Shown: positions 19,394-31,810, counted from the first letter of the stretch. The stretch: DNA of 64,000 nt from Wallemia ichthyophaga EXF-994 (GCF_000400465.1 NW_008806274.1:620001-684000); one strand, 5' to 3'. Made by a program: numbers and translations. The notes: generated by a model not told the origin, from the sequence alone.

Positions 19394-20618
19394 ATGGACA
19401 CCAATAACTTCAAAGTGACCAGTTCACGCTACAAAATACACACGGCGGAAGAATTCCCAGAGTTACGCAATGATCTTATTCTTCAAGCTGCTAGGGGTGA
19501 GTGGAGTGTAGGTATCCACACACACGCACTCACACACACCCAGGCAAGAAGACAGCCCGAGCCCCAACATGGATAATGAGGCAAGCGGGGCGTTATTTAC
19601 CTGGTGAATACATGATTATATACACCACTGACACCTCTAAATCCCCTCAGAATTCAGAAAACTGCGCGAAAGCCACTCATTCTTTGAAATCTGTCAAACG
19701 CCTCAACTAGCATGCGAGATAACGATGCAGCCGATATTGCGTTATGAGGGATTATTAGATGCGTCAATAATCTTCTCGGACATACTAGTAATTCCACAGG
19801 CATTAGGTATGGAAGTGCAGATGTTACCAGCCCAAGGGCCTCATTTCCCCGCGCCGCTAGAGTCGCCTGAAGACATAGGGCGATTGCACAAACACGTCGA
19901 CGTTGACGAGGAGCTATCGTATGTATTCCGTGCGATAACGCTGACGCGCCACGCTCTATCTGGCCGCGTCCCACTGATCGGGTTTGCCGGTGCGCCGTGG
20001 ACGCTATTTGCATATATGGTAGAAGGCGGCGGAAGTAAGACGTTTGCGCGTGCCAAGCGGTGGTTGTTCGACTGGCCCGAGGCGAGCGATGGTGTGCTCG
20101 AGCGCATAACGGCCGTGCTCATCCCCTATCTCGTCGGGCAGGTGCGTGCGGGTGCGCAGCTCCTGCAGGTGTTCGATAGCTGGGCTAGTGAGCTGTCTCA
20201 CCACCACTACGTCCGCTTTGCTCTGCCCGCTCTGCGTAGAGTTAAGGAGGGCGTACATGCACAGTGTAACGCTGAAGGTATTACCACTCCCCCGCTCATC
20301 GTCTTCGCGAAGAACGTCACTCATACTGTCCTCCCACTCCTCGAAGAAATCGGCTTCGACGTCGTCGGGCTCGATTGGACTACAGCGCCAAGCGAAGTCA
20401 GCAACCGCACTAGCGCTGTACAGGGCAATTTCGATCCAAGTATTCTATACGCCTCCGATGAGGCTATTAGGAGCGAAGTTAAAACTGTCGCTAATATGTT
20501 CAAACATAGGAACACCCCCGGTTGGATATCTAATCTTGGTCACGGCATCACGCCAGGCGTCAAGCCAGAGAGTGTGAGAGTGTTCCTTGAGGCTGTACAG
20601 GAGTGTAGCAGGGAATGA
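19394..20618 (+). CDS. HEM12: Uroporphyrinogen decarboxylase
   Basis: Haem biosynthesis enzyme that removes the four acetate carboxyls of uroporphyrinogen III. Exons 19394-19496, 19544-19603, 19651-20618, 376 aa. Family marks: FPELRNDLILQAARG, APTWIMRQAGRYLPEFR (Arg residues that bind substrate, rebuilt across the second intron), IIFSDILVIPQALGM with the catalytic Asp, GFAGAPWTLFAYMVEGGGSK, LLQVFDSWASELS, and WISNLGHGITPGVKPESV. An in-frame ATG at 19367 would add nine residues. Confidence 0.95.
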
Positions 20619-20680
20619 ATATTTTAATTTGTATCAAGTTTAATGTCAAGTATACATCATCATAACGAATATAACGTAAT

Positions 20681-21211
20681 ATGGTCGTATATGCGCTTTA
20701 TATATTTAACAAGTGGGTGCGTCGTGTGTGAGAGAAATTAATGGCTAATTGTAATTTGTTAACTCTTCAGACACTCGCGCTGCGTGCACAGGCAGAAATG
20801 GGAGCACAACCGGCAGCCAGCCAAGGAGCTGAGTGAGGAAGAGGAGGAGAAGCTAATATACGGGGTAGTGTTCTCGCTCAAGGGGCTAGTAAAGAAGGTG
20901 GCTGGGAAGTGAGTTTGAATAACATTCCAATTGGCCAGCCAGCCAGCTCACACAGCTACAGCGACAGTGAACAATTCCAAAGCATAAAAACGAGTAAATA
21001 CAGACTACACGTGTTTGAATCACAGAGTAATTTCAAATTTATTCTGATGACTGATCAAAATACGACGGGAATGGCTAGCCACCTTCACGCTATCTACGCG
21101 GGGCCATTCAACGGCGCAGTCGTGCGTAATCCACTTGTAGGGGTGGATGGAGTGGTGACGAATGATAAGCTGTGCAAGGGAATCGAGGGGGTGCTAAGGG
21201 GTTTAAAGTAG
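20681..21211 (+). CDS. BET5: TRAPP complex subunit BET5 (TRAPPC1)
   Basis: Core TRAPP subunit with a longin fold, acting in ER-to-Golgi vesicle tethering and Rab1/Ypt1 activation. Exons 20681-20712, 20771-20908, 20956-21211, 141 aa. MVVYALYIFNKHSRCVHRQK spans the first splice, then EEKLIYGVVFSLKGLVKKVA, SIKTSKYRLHVFESQSNFKF, and the end AVVRNPLV. No frame gives this without both introns. It starts 62 bp after the HEM12 stop on the same strand. Confidence 0.92.
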
Positions 21212-21236
21212 ATGAATGAATACATGATAATACACA

Positions 21237-21713
21237 CTACAAACGCCTCTTGAGTTGCATTTCGTGGTGGATATCGAGTGTAGGCGTGGATGGCTTATCG
21301 ACGACTGAGTGTACATCAGCGAAAGTGATTTGCTCGTCGACGCCGTCAAGAACGTCTTTCTGGAGGTTACGTGGCTGCTGCAACGCAGGCATGCTCACAT
21401 CCTCAGAAACCAGCTTCCTCTCCATCATTTTACGCATTGGTGTGCCTAAACCGTAAGTGTTTCTCTCGAGCTTGAGTTTGAGCATGGATTGGTGGTTATA
21501 CCAGCCATCGAGACGCGATTCGAGGGGATGCTTAGGTGGCGAGTGTACCTGCGACCACTCCAAGCCATTCCTAAGCTTGTCTGGTATATTGTACTCAGCG
21601 TGTAGCTTGTCTGCAGGGATGGCTGTGGCATGCGATTGAGGTGGAATTAATTGAATGTTATTTGACTGTGGATTGTAAATAATAGCACTCCCCTAATCCT
21701 ACTCCCTCACCAT
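21237..21713 (-). CDS. UMP1: Proteasome maturation factor UMP1/POMP, first coding exon is only ATG
   Basis: Chaperone inside 20S half-proteasomes, degraded on completion. Coding exons on the minus strand are 21713-21711 (exactly ATG) and 21665-21237, 143 aa. The second exon encodes SNNIQLIPPQ, LHAEYNIPDKLRNGLEWSQ, the conserved HPLESRLDGWYNHQ and YGLGTPMRKMMERK, all typical of UMP1. The intron runs 21710-21666 with donor GTGAGG and acceptor CCACAG. An alternative start would be the Met at 21563, which would drop the conserved N-terminal part. Confidence 0.87.
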
Positions 21714-21798
21714 TTCAAATTTAAATTTCTTTTGAGCGTCGCTGAATGACGAAAGCGCCTGCAACTTTGCTCGTTTATCTCGAACAACGACATTCAAA

Positions 21799-23633
21799 AT
21801 GGACAAGGCGGGGATTATCCAGCTAGAGAAGAAGCGCAAGAGGAATCAGAAGAGGCAGGATGATCACAAGGAGGATCACAAGGAGGAACACAAGGAAGAA
21901 CACAAGGAAGAAGACATGGAAGACATGGAAAACACCTCCACAACTCTCCCTGATCTCCCCCCTACATCCTCCGACTACCAGGAACTCTCCCCCGAGCAAT
22001 TCCACTTCGACTCGCTCGATCTCACTCCCGGCACTCGCAACGCAATCAACGACCTCGGCTTCAAATCCATGACTCAGGTACAGGCAAAGACTATCCCTCC
22101 CCTTATGGCTGGTAGGGATGTCCTTGGTGCTGCCCACACCGGTTCTGGCAAAACTTTAGCCTTCCTCATCCCCGCTATTGAAATGTTATCAAGACTTCAC
22201 TTTAAACCGAGAAATGGTGGGTGATGAATGCTTCATATACCCTCTACTAATACCACACAGGCACCGGCGCTATCGTCATCTCTCCTACTCGCGAATTGGC
22301 CCTGCAGATCTTCGGTGTCGCAAAAGAAATAATGAAAAATCACAACCAAACGTTTGGTATTATCATGGGTGGCGCTAACCGCAAAGCTGAGGCCGACAAG
22401 CTCCAGAAAGGTGTAAATCTTATCATCGCTACCCCCGGTCGTCTCCTCGATCACCTTCAAAACACTAAAGGTTTCGTCTTCTCTAACATGAAATCTCTCA
22501 TCATAGATGAGGCTGACAGAATTTTGGAAATTGGTTTCGAAGAAGAAATGAGACAGATTGTTAAAATTCTCCCAACTGAAAACAGACAGACTATGCTCTT
22601 CTCTGCTACGCAAACTACTAAAGTTACTGATCTCGCTAGAGTCTCCCTTAGACAGGGTCCTCTTTATATCAACGTTCATGAGGAGAAATCGGCTGCAACC
22701 AACGAGCAGCTTGAACAGGGCTATGTTGTTTGTGAATCTGATGCGAGATTCCTCCTTTTATTCACCTTTTTAAAGAAGAATCTCAAGAAAAAGGTTATTG
22801 TCTTCTTTAGTAGCTGCAACAGCGTTAAGTATCATGGAGAATTGCTCAACTACATTGACATTCCAGTACTAGATTTGCACGGCAAACAAAAACAACAAAA
22901 GCGCACAAACACATTTTTCGAATTCTGCAACGCTCCAACTGGTATTTTGCTATGCACAGATGTCGCAGCGCGTGGATTAGATATACCTGCCGTTGATTGG
23001 ATTATTCAATTCGATCCACCAGACGATCCAAGAGATTACATTCACAGAGTTGGTAGAACTGCTAGAGCAGGCAAGGCTGGTAAATCTCTCCTATTCCTTC
23101 TGCCCACTGAGCTTGGCTTTTTGAGATTCCTGAAAACAGCAAAGGTCCCTCTCAATGAGTATAGCTTCCCTAAGGAGAAGATAGCCAATGTACAAACGCA
23201 GTTGGAGAAACTGATCAACAAGAATTACTACTTGCATCAGTCGGCTAAAGATGGTTATAGGTCGTATCTTCAATCATACGCTTCGTACTCACTCAAGAAG
23301 ATATTCGATGTGAATAAGTTGGACCTCAACAAGGTGGCTAAAGCTTTCGGATTCTCTGTACCACCAAAGGTGAATGTATCGATTGGAACCAACCTCAAGT
23401 CGTCCAAGGAGAGCGTAGGCAAGAAGGGCAAGGGTATGGATAGATTGGATGACTCAGAGTTGGCCGCTATACAGGATGCACAATCTGACAATCCAGACCA
23501 AGATGATCAAGAGGATGAAAAACCAAAGAAGAGGAGATCAAACAAGACTGGCGAGTATAATAAGCAGGGCGTTGATAAAGGTGCATACAGACAGAAACAA
23601 CACAGCAAGAATGGATCGCAGTGGAGTCGCTAA
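21799..23633 (+). CDS. HAS1: DEAD-box RNA helicase HAS1 (DDX18)
   Basis: Nucleolar helicase for 40S and 60S ribosome biogenesis. Exons 21799-22216 and 22261-23633, 596 aa. An acidic-basic N-terminus with [13 protein letters not shown] repeats precedes the Q motif ([14 protein letters not shown]), [17 protein letters not shown] (motif I), PTRELALQI (Ia), VDEAD-type [13 protein letters not shown] (II), FSATQT (III), [12 protein letters not shown] and [15 protein letters not shown] (V, VI). The Has1-specific tail [15 protein letters not shown] and [12 protein letters not shown] follows, with a Lys-rich end. Confidence 0.96.
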
Positions 23634-23715
23634 TTGAGGAGCTTTATGAGTCTATACAAGTAGGCTATAAAAATATTACAAAGCAAAAATGCAAACATGG
23701 CAAACAAATAAAACC

Positions 23716-24128
23716 TCAGAAAGCAAATGAAACTGCCTTCTTCTTCTTGGGTACCTCGTTCTGATTGATAGATTTGTTATTATTACTTATATTTATATTC
23801 TTGTTCATTTTATTGAGACGCTTCTTAGTCTTGCGTAGTTTGGCACGCTGTTCGAGTTCCTGAGTCTTGTCAAGCACTGCACGACTGTGGCTCGAGTTGT
23901 GCGAGGCTGAAGACTTTTCTTTTTTATTATGTTCTTGCTTTTGTTGTGTATCTTGTGCTTTCTTTTTCTGATATGTGTGTTAGAGAGCTGTAGGTAGTAT
24001 ACGCCACACTAAGCACACACAGCTTTCAAGAATTTATCCGAAGACGCTTTATCAGATTGATTGGATACCAATGCAGCCAAGTCATTCAACGCAGATGCGT
24101 CCTTGACGAATTTCTTTTTCGACACCAT
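23716..24128 (-). CDS. Small Lys-rich protein, function unknown
   Basis: Spliced model on the minus strand 24128-24021 and 23967-23716, both phase 0, 119 aa. Starts MVSKKKFVKDASALNDLAAL, then a helical segment; after the splice KKKAQDTQQKQEHNKKEK, a charged helix (KTQELEQRAKLRKTKKRLNK), an Asn run, and the ending VPKKKKAVSFAF. Composition suggests a nucleolar ribosome-assembly or RNA-binding protein, but I recognise no family. Support for the gene: canonical intron (donor GTGTGT, CTAACACACATATCAG end), good frame, and a back-to-back start with STRAP 31 bp away. Confidence 0.65.
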
Positions 24129-24159
24129 CGCCGTCGTGTTGGAGAAGCCACCACGAATT

Positions 24160-25221
24160 ATGTCACGTAGTATACCATTAACGTGTTCTGGACAGTGCGT
24201 GTATCTGTATCATACAACGCCCAGCCCGACTCACCCACGCAGCACGCGTCCAGTTGTCCAATTGCAATTCTCCGCACTTCAGCCAGACAATACATTTTGT
24301 CTGATAAGTTCGTGTAAAGAGTGCGTCAGCGTGTTTTCATGTTAGAATTCTCCGTTTAAGCGTATTCACAGCGGCAATCCGATGCTTCGCGACGGGGGCA
24401 CTGGTGACTGGATAGGTACATTCTTAGGACACAAAGGGGCAGTGTGGTCAGCCAAACTAAGTCTCGACACCGCGCTCGCTGTCACTGCGTCTGCAGATTT
24501 CAGCGCCAAGGTCTGGGACAGCTATACAGGGACGTGCTTGCACACTCTCCCGCACAACCACATCGTACGCTCTGCGGCTATCTCGCCAGATGGGCTGCGC
24601 GTGCTTACCGGGGGCAATGAACGTCTATTGAGGCTATTTCATTTGGGTGATATCGATAACGTCACCACGCTGGAATCTAGTACGGGCGACGTGCACGCGC
24701 ATTCAACCACCATAAAATCGGTTCTATGGCAAGATACAGCGCATGCCATCAGTGGGTCTGAAGATGGCGAGATAAAGTGGTGGACGCTTTCCAACTCGGA
24801 CAAGGACTACACAGAATGCACAAAGACAATCCAACTCGATCATCCACTCAGCTTCTTGGAGTGGTCGGCCAATGGCCATATAATGATCGCTATTGCAGCT
24901 AACGACGTCTATTTCTTCGACACACACTCTCCAGGCAGCTTGCTTAAATGTCTCACTCTCCCTCATAAACCATCCTGCGCATCTATCCACCCAATAACCC
25001 GCGATAGGTTCGTCGTCGGCTTGGCTGACGATACCTGGGTGAGGATTTACGATTACAACAGCGCCCAGGAACTCGACTGCTTCAAGGGCCATCATGGCCC
25101 CGTTCACGCTGTCGAGTTTAGTCCTGATGGAGAATACTTTGCGTCTGGCTCCGAAGACGGCACTATAAGAATGTGGCAGAATACCCCCGGTCGTGCGTAT
25201 GGTTTGTGGAATGGATGCTGA
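24160..25221 (+). CDS. STRAP: STRAP/UNRIP WD40 repeat protein
   Basis: Seven-bladed WD40 protein; in animals a component of the SMN complex and of TGF-beta signalling, in fungi poorly studied. Exons 24160-24194, 24243-24320, 24372-25221, 320 aa. MSRSIPLTCSGHTRPVVQLQ spans the first splice, then CLISSCKDGNPMLRDGGTGD and WIGTFLGHKGAVWSAKL, which is highly specific for STRAP. Further blades end in SADFSAKVWD, SGSEDGEIKWW and SGSEDGTIRMWQ. It is not eIF3i, which lacks the DGNPMLRDG segment. Confidence 0.9.
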
Positions 25222-25325
25222 TTTAAAGTGTTATTTTATACTGTGTATCTCATATCTTACATGACATTTGATATCTTATTCCCCTTTTGCGTCCTCCGCT
25301 ATTCTTGTTCCCAAACTTCCAACTG

Positions 25326-27306
25326 ATGCTACGCCGATTTCCATTGCGCGTACAACCACGCACACTCACACCACTTACACACAATTTGGCCCTCCGTGGC
25401 AGCTTGGTTGCGTCTCGCTCAGCGCCTCCTCTCTCGCTGCTCAAACAACAGCCACTGTCCACGCCTGCAACCGCACTGAGGCTCTACTCCACCAACAGCA
25501 CAGAGAAAGAGAAGAAGCATAAGGACGATAAGGACTCGAAAGCAATCACCACTGATCCTCTCTCCACGAGAGTTTGGTCGAAAGTTAAGCACGAAGCTCA
25601 GCATTACTGGCATGGCTCCAAGTTGTTAGCCAAGGAAATCAGAATTTCCGCTAGATTGCAGATTAGATTGCTTAGGGGAAAGAAACTCACACGTAGAGAA
25701 AGACGCCAGTTGAAACGCACGACTTCAGACCTTCTCAGGTTAATCCCATTCGTACCATTCGTTCTTATCCCTTTCATGGAACTCTTCCTCCCCGTTGCTC
25801 TCAAGCTCTTCCCTAATATGCTCCCATCTACTTTCGAAGACAAGTTCGCTGCTGATGAGAAGAAGAGGAAGTTGTTGAGAGTGCGTCTCGAAATGGCAAA
25901 GTTCTTGCAGGAAACTATCAAAGAGTCTGGTATTAGAGCTTCTGAATCCGTTACTGGTAGTGATGAGTTTAAGGAGTTCTTTAGGAAGGTTGGTGTCGAG
26001 GTATTATACACTATTTCACTCATTTACACACATGGTGCAGATTAGAACTACCGGTGAACACCCTTCTCATAGCGATGTAGTAAAGGTAGCTAGACTGTTC
26101 AATAACGATCTCACCTTGGACAACCTCAGTCGACCACAGCTCGTCTCAATGTGTCGTTACATGAATATTAACGCTTTTGGTACCGACAACTACCTCAGAG
26201 GTCACATTAGAAGGCGATTAGAACACCTCAAGAGAGATGATGTTCTCATTAAATCTGAAAATGTTGACTCACTTTCTACTTCAGAGTTGCAACATGCTTG
26301 TCAATCGAGAGGTATCAGAGTTGCAACGCACTCAAATGCAAGATTACGTGATGATTTAAGTCAATGGGTTGAGTTGCACACTACACAAGAAATATCTGGT
26401 GTTCTTTTGGTCCTATCCAAGGCATTCAACTTTGCTCATTTAGAAGACTCTGTTATCGCTTCTTTGGAAGCAACGCTCTGTAGTCTTCCAGATGTTCTTC
26501 TCAATGAAGCTGAATTAGAAGTGAGTGACGAAGCAACGTACAAGCAGAAGCTGGATGTGTTGCAAGAACAAGAAGAACTCATTGAAGATGAAGCTGAGCA
26601 AGAGCAGAAGGAAGTTGAAGCTAGACAGGCTCAAAAGGAAGCTGAGAAGGCTAAGAAAGGTGAGGAGTTAGAGAAAGCTAGAAATCTCCTACCTGATCAA
26701 GAAACCGATAAACAACACGAGGATGACATTCGCATGACGCCTGAACAGCTCGGGGAATTGGGTCAGGCTCTTAACATTCTTTCTGCTAAATCATCAGTTC
26801 TCAAGGAAAGAGTTGAGTTAGAAACCCTAGTTGAACAAACTCGCGACGCTGAAAGACAGGCTGAGGAAGCTCAAGCTGGTTTACCTCAAGAGGAGAAGAA
26901 GGTAGATAAGACGAATGAGAATGTTAAGAAACAAGTCAAATCCATGATCAATAAGATTGATAGTCAATTATCAGATTACGACGAAAAAGTCGGTACACAA
27001 CTCAATCTAATTCAAGTGAACAACCTTGGTCAGATTTCTATTCACGATTTGAAGCAAGCATTGAGAGTGATTAAGCACTCACCAGATGAAGAACATATCG
27101 ATACAATAGTGCACAAATTAGACGTAGACAAGGATGGACTCGTTATGCTCGACGATGTCGTTGAATTGGCTCAAGAGGAAGGTCTTGGTACTGTGCTTGA
27201 CGACTCTTCCCAAAAGATTGTCGATCAAGGTAGCGAAATTAGAGGTAATGACAAAAATAATGAGTCTTCAAAGAAGATCAAGAAGGAGGAAATTGTGCAG
27301 CATTAA
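25326..27306 (+). CDS. MDM38: LETM1/MDM38 mitochondrial inner-membrane protein
   Basis: Needed for mitochondrial K+/H+ exchange and volume control and for membrane insertion of some proteins. Exons 25326-25988 and 26041-27306, 642 aa. Arg-rich presequence (LRRFPLRVQPRTLTPL), WSKVKHEAQHYWHGSKLLAK, the single membrane helix LLRLIPFVPFVLIPFMELFL, the ribosome-binding LETM1 domain with LTLDNLSRPQLVSMCRYMNI, coiled coils, and an EF-hand-like DVDKDGLVMLDDVVEL near the C-terminus. The first in-frame ATG is 25326. The intron donor after FRK was chosen to give FFRKIRTTGE, as in relatives. Confidence 0.93.
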
Positions 27307-27470
27307 CGAATAATTTAATGATTTGATGCATAGGAAAAGGAAGTCGACGCTCGTTATTTACTTTTTTATTATTACAAGTATCAATAAACAACTATAAGTA
27401 TAACACGTGGTACATCTTTAACTTAGATAGATTGCGCGAGTTGTGCAAATGCGAGAAATTGAAATTGAAA

Positions 27471-29314
27471 TCACAGCATTCTCTTGCTTGCTAATTGCGA
27501 AGATCCAGATGTTAAATCATCATCATGAGAGAAGCTGCTCTTCCTATCATCGCTATGATTCGACACGCCCGAGATAGCATCAGCTTTGTTAAAACCACTT
27601 CTCGTAACCCTGGACGGTGCCCTGCTGATACTTTTGGCTATATCTTTGGCCTTTTGAGATGCTTTCGATTTTGACGATTTGTTTGACTTGATACTAGGCG
27701 CTGTCTCGGATGTATGAACTTGCGTTAGCGTTTGTGTAGCTGGTAAAATTTCACTCTCTAGCTTCGTGTGCAGATGCGCTTGTGGTGATCTGCTAGAAGT
27801 ACCGTTTTCTTTAGCTGTGTGCGGAGATGTTTGCAACTTTGATGCCTTGCCAACATGATCATCCTCCACTTTTTGCTTATACATCGCCGATGCTTCCGTA
27901 TTGTCAATATCAACTCGATCAACTACTATTCCTTCCACGGCAGGGACTTTAGTTGTCTCAAAGTGTAATTGTTCACCTTGAGGACTAATTTCATTCAAAA
28001 ATAATTGTTCATTTGGAAGAATGGATTTCTCCATGTGCACCTCCCCAGCTAGAAGCTTAGTTGTCTTGAGGTGCACTTGCTCATCTGGAAGACTCGATCT
28101 CTCTTTGCAGATCTCCTCATCTAAAAGAACCATGTTGTCGCTGGCTGGAGTATTAAACTCATCCTGTCCATCTTGATCAGCACCAAATGAAGCTTCTGCT
28201 AAATGAGATTTGGTGATTGTGGATTGCACAGGCCTGAATAGTAAAAACGAAAGTTATAAATCGCGGTATTAATTAGAGCTGTTTATCTTACAATTCGCTT
28301 TTATCAATATCCAAACCAAGAGCATTGTCTTGCTGGTTGAGGGGAGATCTAGGGCTCGATTTTGCTGAACGTACTGAGGATTTATTAGATGTCGTACCTG
28401 TATTAGATTCAGGTACAAGTAATTTGGAGTAATCGGTCTGAAGTTGATTTAGAGGGTGAGGGTGAGATGATAGGCGGAACTTACGGATTTGTTGTCTAAT
28501 TGCCATTCCGATGGATTAGTGGATTGCATATCCACGTTAGTCGTTGAGATTGGTTTATTTAACATGTGAAAGAGGAACCCAGCAGTGGAAAGTAGCCATA
28601 GCAACGCTGAGACTAGGAGTACGTGCTGAAATCTAGTTTTTTGGAGTAAATCACCCAACTTATCTTGATTTTGTTGATATAACAGGCTAACCAAGTTGTA
28701 CTTGTATATTCTAGCGTAATAATATCCAACTCTAACCAAATCAATCAGTAAGGTTGCACTGTTTGCTTCCTTAATTGATACCGAAGGTGGTGATTCTAAT
28801 ATTGGTGTTGTTGATGCTGATATCAACTTTCTGAGGTGATCAACTGAGCTGCCGATGTTGTACTGGAATCGATCATCCAAAACTTGAACCAATGGGATTG
28901 TCTGGTTCGTATTAGAGTCTGGAGCTACGTAACATCCATCAAACTCACTCCGAATCCTAGAAGCAACGCCAGCAACGAAACTGCAATGCCGGTCAAAATC
29001 ATCGTTCAGAAAGAGAGAGTGGAGCATCGGAGAATGAATCGTGTGGGAATGAATTCAAATTAATATAAAATGTCAATAAACTCGCGTTTATATTCAAATT
29101 CGCGTGTATTTTTGAGAACATCTTGTCGAAATCCCCTGAACAGGCTTTGCTCATTTCTCCACCTATCCGCTGCTCTTTGAATGTGCGGTATTTTTTCATA
29201 CAAACACAACTGCGTGTACGAAAGAATACCAGATTCTGAATAGTTTATTTCCACAACCTTCGAGAACCTCCGATTGGATTGATATAGATGACGGCACCTT
29301 CTTCAATCTTACCA
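27471..29314 (-). CDS. Unrecognised membrane protein with long polar C-terminal tail
   Basis: Model on the minus strand: ATG 29314-29312 (tentative), 29257-29082, 28980-28485, 28437-28292, 28233-27471, 527 aa; the last three joins are well supported by phase and splice sites. N-terminal soluble part with [20 protein letters not shown], a region with [10 protein letters not shown]-like helices, one clear membrane helix ([20 protein letters not shown]) around residue 200, then ~300 residues of acidic, Ser/Lys-rich sequence with a repeated EQxHxE-type motif ([26 protein letters not shown]). The layout recalls nuclear-envelope or Kar5-like proteins only vaguely; I do not assign a function. The 5' end is the weakest part. 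Confidence 0.55.
29249..29266 (+). promoter_or_regulatory. Heat-shock element upstream of HSP78
   Basis: Reads TTC-ca-CAA-cc-TTC-ga-GAA: units every 5 bp with TTC at 29249, near-match CAA at 29254, TTC at 29259 and GAA at 29264, followed by TCC at 29269. Three perfect and two near units lie about 55-70 bp before the HSP78 ATG. The site overlaps the predicted 5' coding region of the opposite-strand membrane protein. Confidence 0.6.
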
Positions 29315-29319
29315 TTCAA

Positions 29320-31810
29320 ATGTTATCAAGGAGATTAAATTTGAGATTTTCACGGCAATTCACTAGGCGTACACTATCAAATCTATCAAAACCTCTTCCT
29401 CGCCTCACTCCCACACCTTCCCTACCGCAATATGCCCTTATCCAGCGGCGCGGGATGCAAATGAAGATGGGTGGCGCACCTTCCCAAGGCGACACTCTAA
29501 AGCAATTCAGTGTCGACCTCACAGAACTCGCAAAATCCGGCAAACTAGATCCAGTCCTAGGGCGAGATGACGAGATTAGACGAACTATCCAAATATTATC
29601 CCGTAGAACAAAATCCAATCCTGTCCTCCTCGGTAATCCCGGTGTTGGTAAGACTGCAATTCTTGAAGGACTAGCTCAGCGAATTGTGAACAATGAGGTG
29701 CCTGAATCACTCCAAGGCCGTCGAGTACTCAGTCTAGATCTAGCGGGTATGATCGCAGGTGCTTCTTTCAGAGGCTCTTTTGAAGAACGCTTCAAAGGTC
29801 TTCTCGCAGATATCGAAGCTGAACAGGGCAAGATTGTTGTTTTCATCGATGAGCTCCACACTCTACTCAACCTTGGTAAAGCGGAGGGTAGCATCGATGG
29901 CGGTAACCTTATCAAACCTCAACTGGCGCGTGGATTGCAGCTCGTTGGTGCAACTACCCTCGATGAATATCGCAAAACTATTGAGAAAGATGGCGCTCTC
30001 GCTAGACGCTTCCAGCCTATACAGGTCGAAGAACCTAGCCTTGCTGCTACCATATCCATACTCAGAGGCTTGAAAAGTCGATACGAGACTCATCATGGTG
30101 TCATAATTGGTGACGACGCCCTCGTAGCTGCTGCAAAGCATAGCGATAGGTATATTAGCGATCGATTCTTGCCAGACAAAGCCATCGATCTTGTAGACGA
30201 AGCTGCTTCCACGCTCAGATTAGCACAAGAGAGCAAACCAGAGTCATTGGCCAAGCTAGACCGAGATATTCTTGAGATACAGGTGCGCAAATTTTAATCT
30301 TCTTGGTGAAACCACTTTAACTCTTACGGTAGATTGAGCTACAATCCTTACAAAACGACGACAATACACTGTCTATAGAACGCAGAGATACACTAGAGAA
30401 ATTAGTCAACGAATACAAAGAGGAGTCAGAGAGACTGACCAAGATCTGGAATGAAGAAAGAGCCAAGATTTCTGACGCTAAGGTCGCCAAAGAGGAGCTC
30501 GAGAGAGCGTACATAGACTTAGAAATATCGCAAAGGCATGGCGATCTCGAGCGAGCATCTAGACTGCGCTACGAAAGTATACCATCGCTTCAACGTGATA
30601 TTGAGATAGCGGAGAAGCAAGCTGAAGAAGGAACTACAATGCTCCTCGTCAAGGACAGAGTGGCGAGCGATGACATTGCGAGAGTCATCTCGCGCATGAC
30701 TGGAATACCAATCAGCAACCTCCTTCAAGGCGAAATTGAGAAATTGCTTCATGTATGTGTGTTGGTTTTCGCTGTCGTGTTTATACTAACAAACACACCC
30801 AGCTTGAAGATAAGTTGACTGAGAGAGTTCTTGGACAGGACCACATTATCAAAGCAGTTGCAGATGCCGTGCGATTGTCGAGAGCTGGTTTGCAATCAGA
30901 CAACAGACCCATAGCGTCATTCCTCTTCCTCGGTCCAACCGGTACCGGTAAGACGGAGCTATCGAAAGCGCTCTCCGGGGCATTGTTCAATGATGAAAAG
31001 CGAGCATTGATCAACATCAACATGTCGGAATATCAAGAAAAGCATACAGTATCGCGTCTGGTCGGTGCACCACCTGGCTATGTAGGATACGAGGAATCAG
31101 GACAGTTAACAGAAGCGGTGAGACGTAGACCATACTCGGTCGTTCTGCTTGATGAGTTCGAGAAGGCACATCCAGATGTATCAAATATCATGTTACAACT
31201 ACTCGATGAAGGCACCTTGACAGATAGCCAAGGTCGTAAGGTTGATTTCAGGAACACGATAATTATAGCCACCTCTAATCTCGGTTCTGATATACTCTCA
31301 AGACCCGAGAGCACAGGTCCTGATGAGAATGTGACCGAGGAAGCTACCAAAGAGGTGCTAGAACGGGTTGAAAAAGTGTACCCACCAGAGCTTCTCAATC
31401 GACTTGATCATATGTTAGTGTTCAACAAACTTAACCACAGGTCAATCAAAGACATTGCTAGATTGCGTATCACTGAAGTCAACAAGATGCTTGGGGAAAA
31501 GAAGATGCGTTTGGATGTCAGTGATGAGGTTATCGATCATTTGGCGGAGATTGGATACTCGTCAACATATGGCGCTAGAGCTATTCTGAGAACTGTTAGA
31601 GCTAGTATCGCAAACCCCCTCGCGAGGAAGATCATACAGGGATCGGTTCGCGATGGTGAGGCAGTGAGAGTCACTATGGAGGATGGCAAGGTAGTGATTG
31701 CGGACAATCACACACCACAGCCTCTTGATGAAACATTACCCAATCATGTCAAGGAGGAGGAGCAAGCATTGAGAGATGATGATCATGATGATCCGGATCA
31801 ATACAAGTAA
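29320..31810 (+). CDS. HSP78: Mitochondrial ClpB-type disaggregase HSP78
   Basis: Hsp100 AAA+ ATPase that solubilises aggregates in the mitochondrial matrix with Hsp70. Exons 29320-30282, 30333-30752, 30803-31810, all phase 0, 796 aa. A basic presequence ([20 protein letters not shown]) replaces the ClpB N domain, as in Hsp78. First AAA module: [18 protein letters not shown] and [11 protein letters not shown]. Middle coiled-coil domain: [18 protein letters not shown] to [18 protein letters not shown]. Second AAA module: [36 protein letters not shown] pore loop, and sensor 2 [10 protein letters not shown]. Confidence 0.96.
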
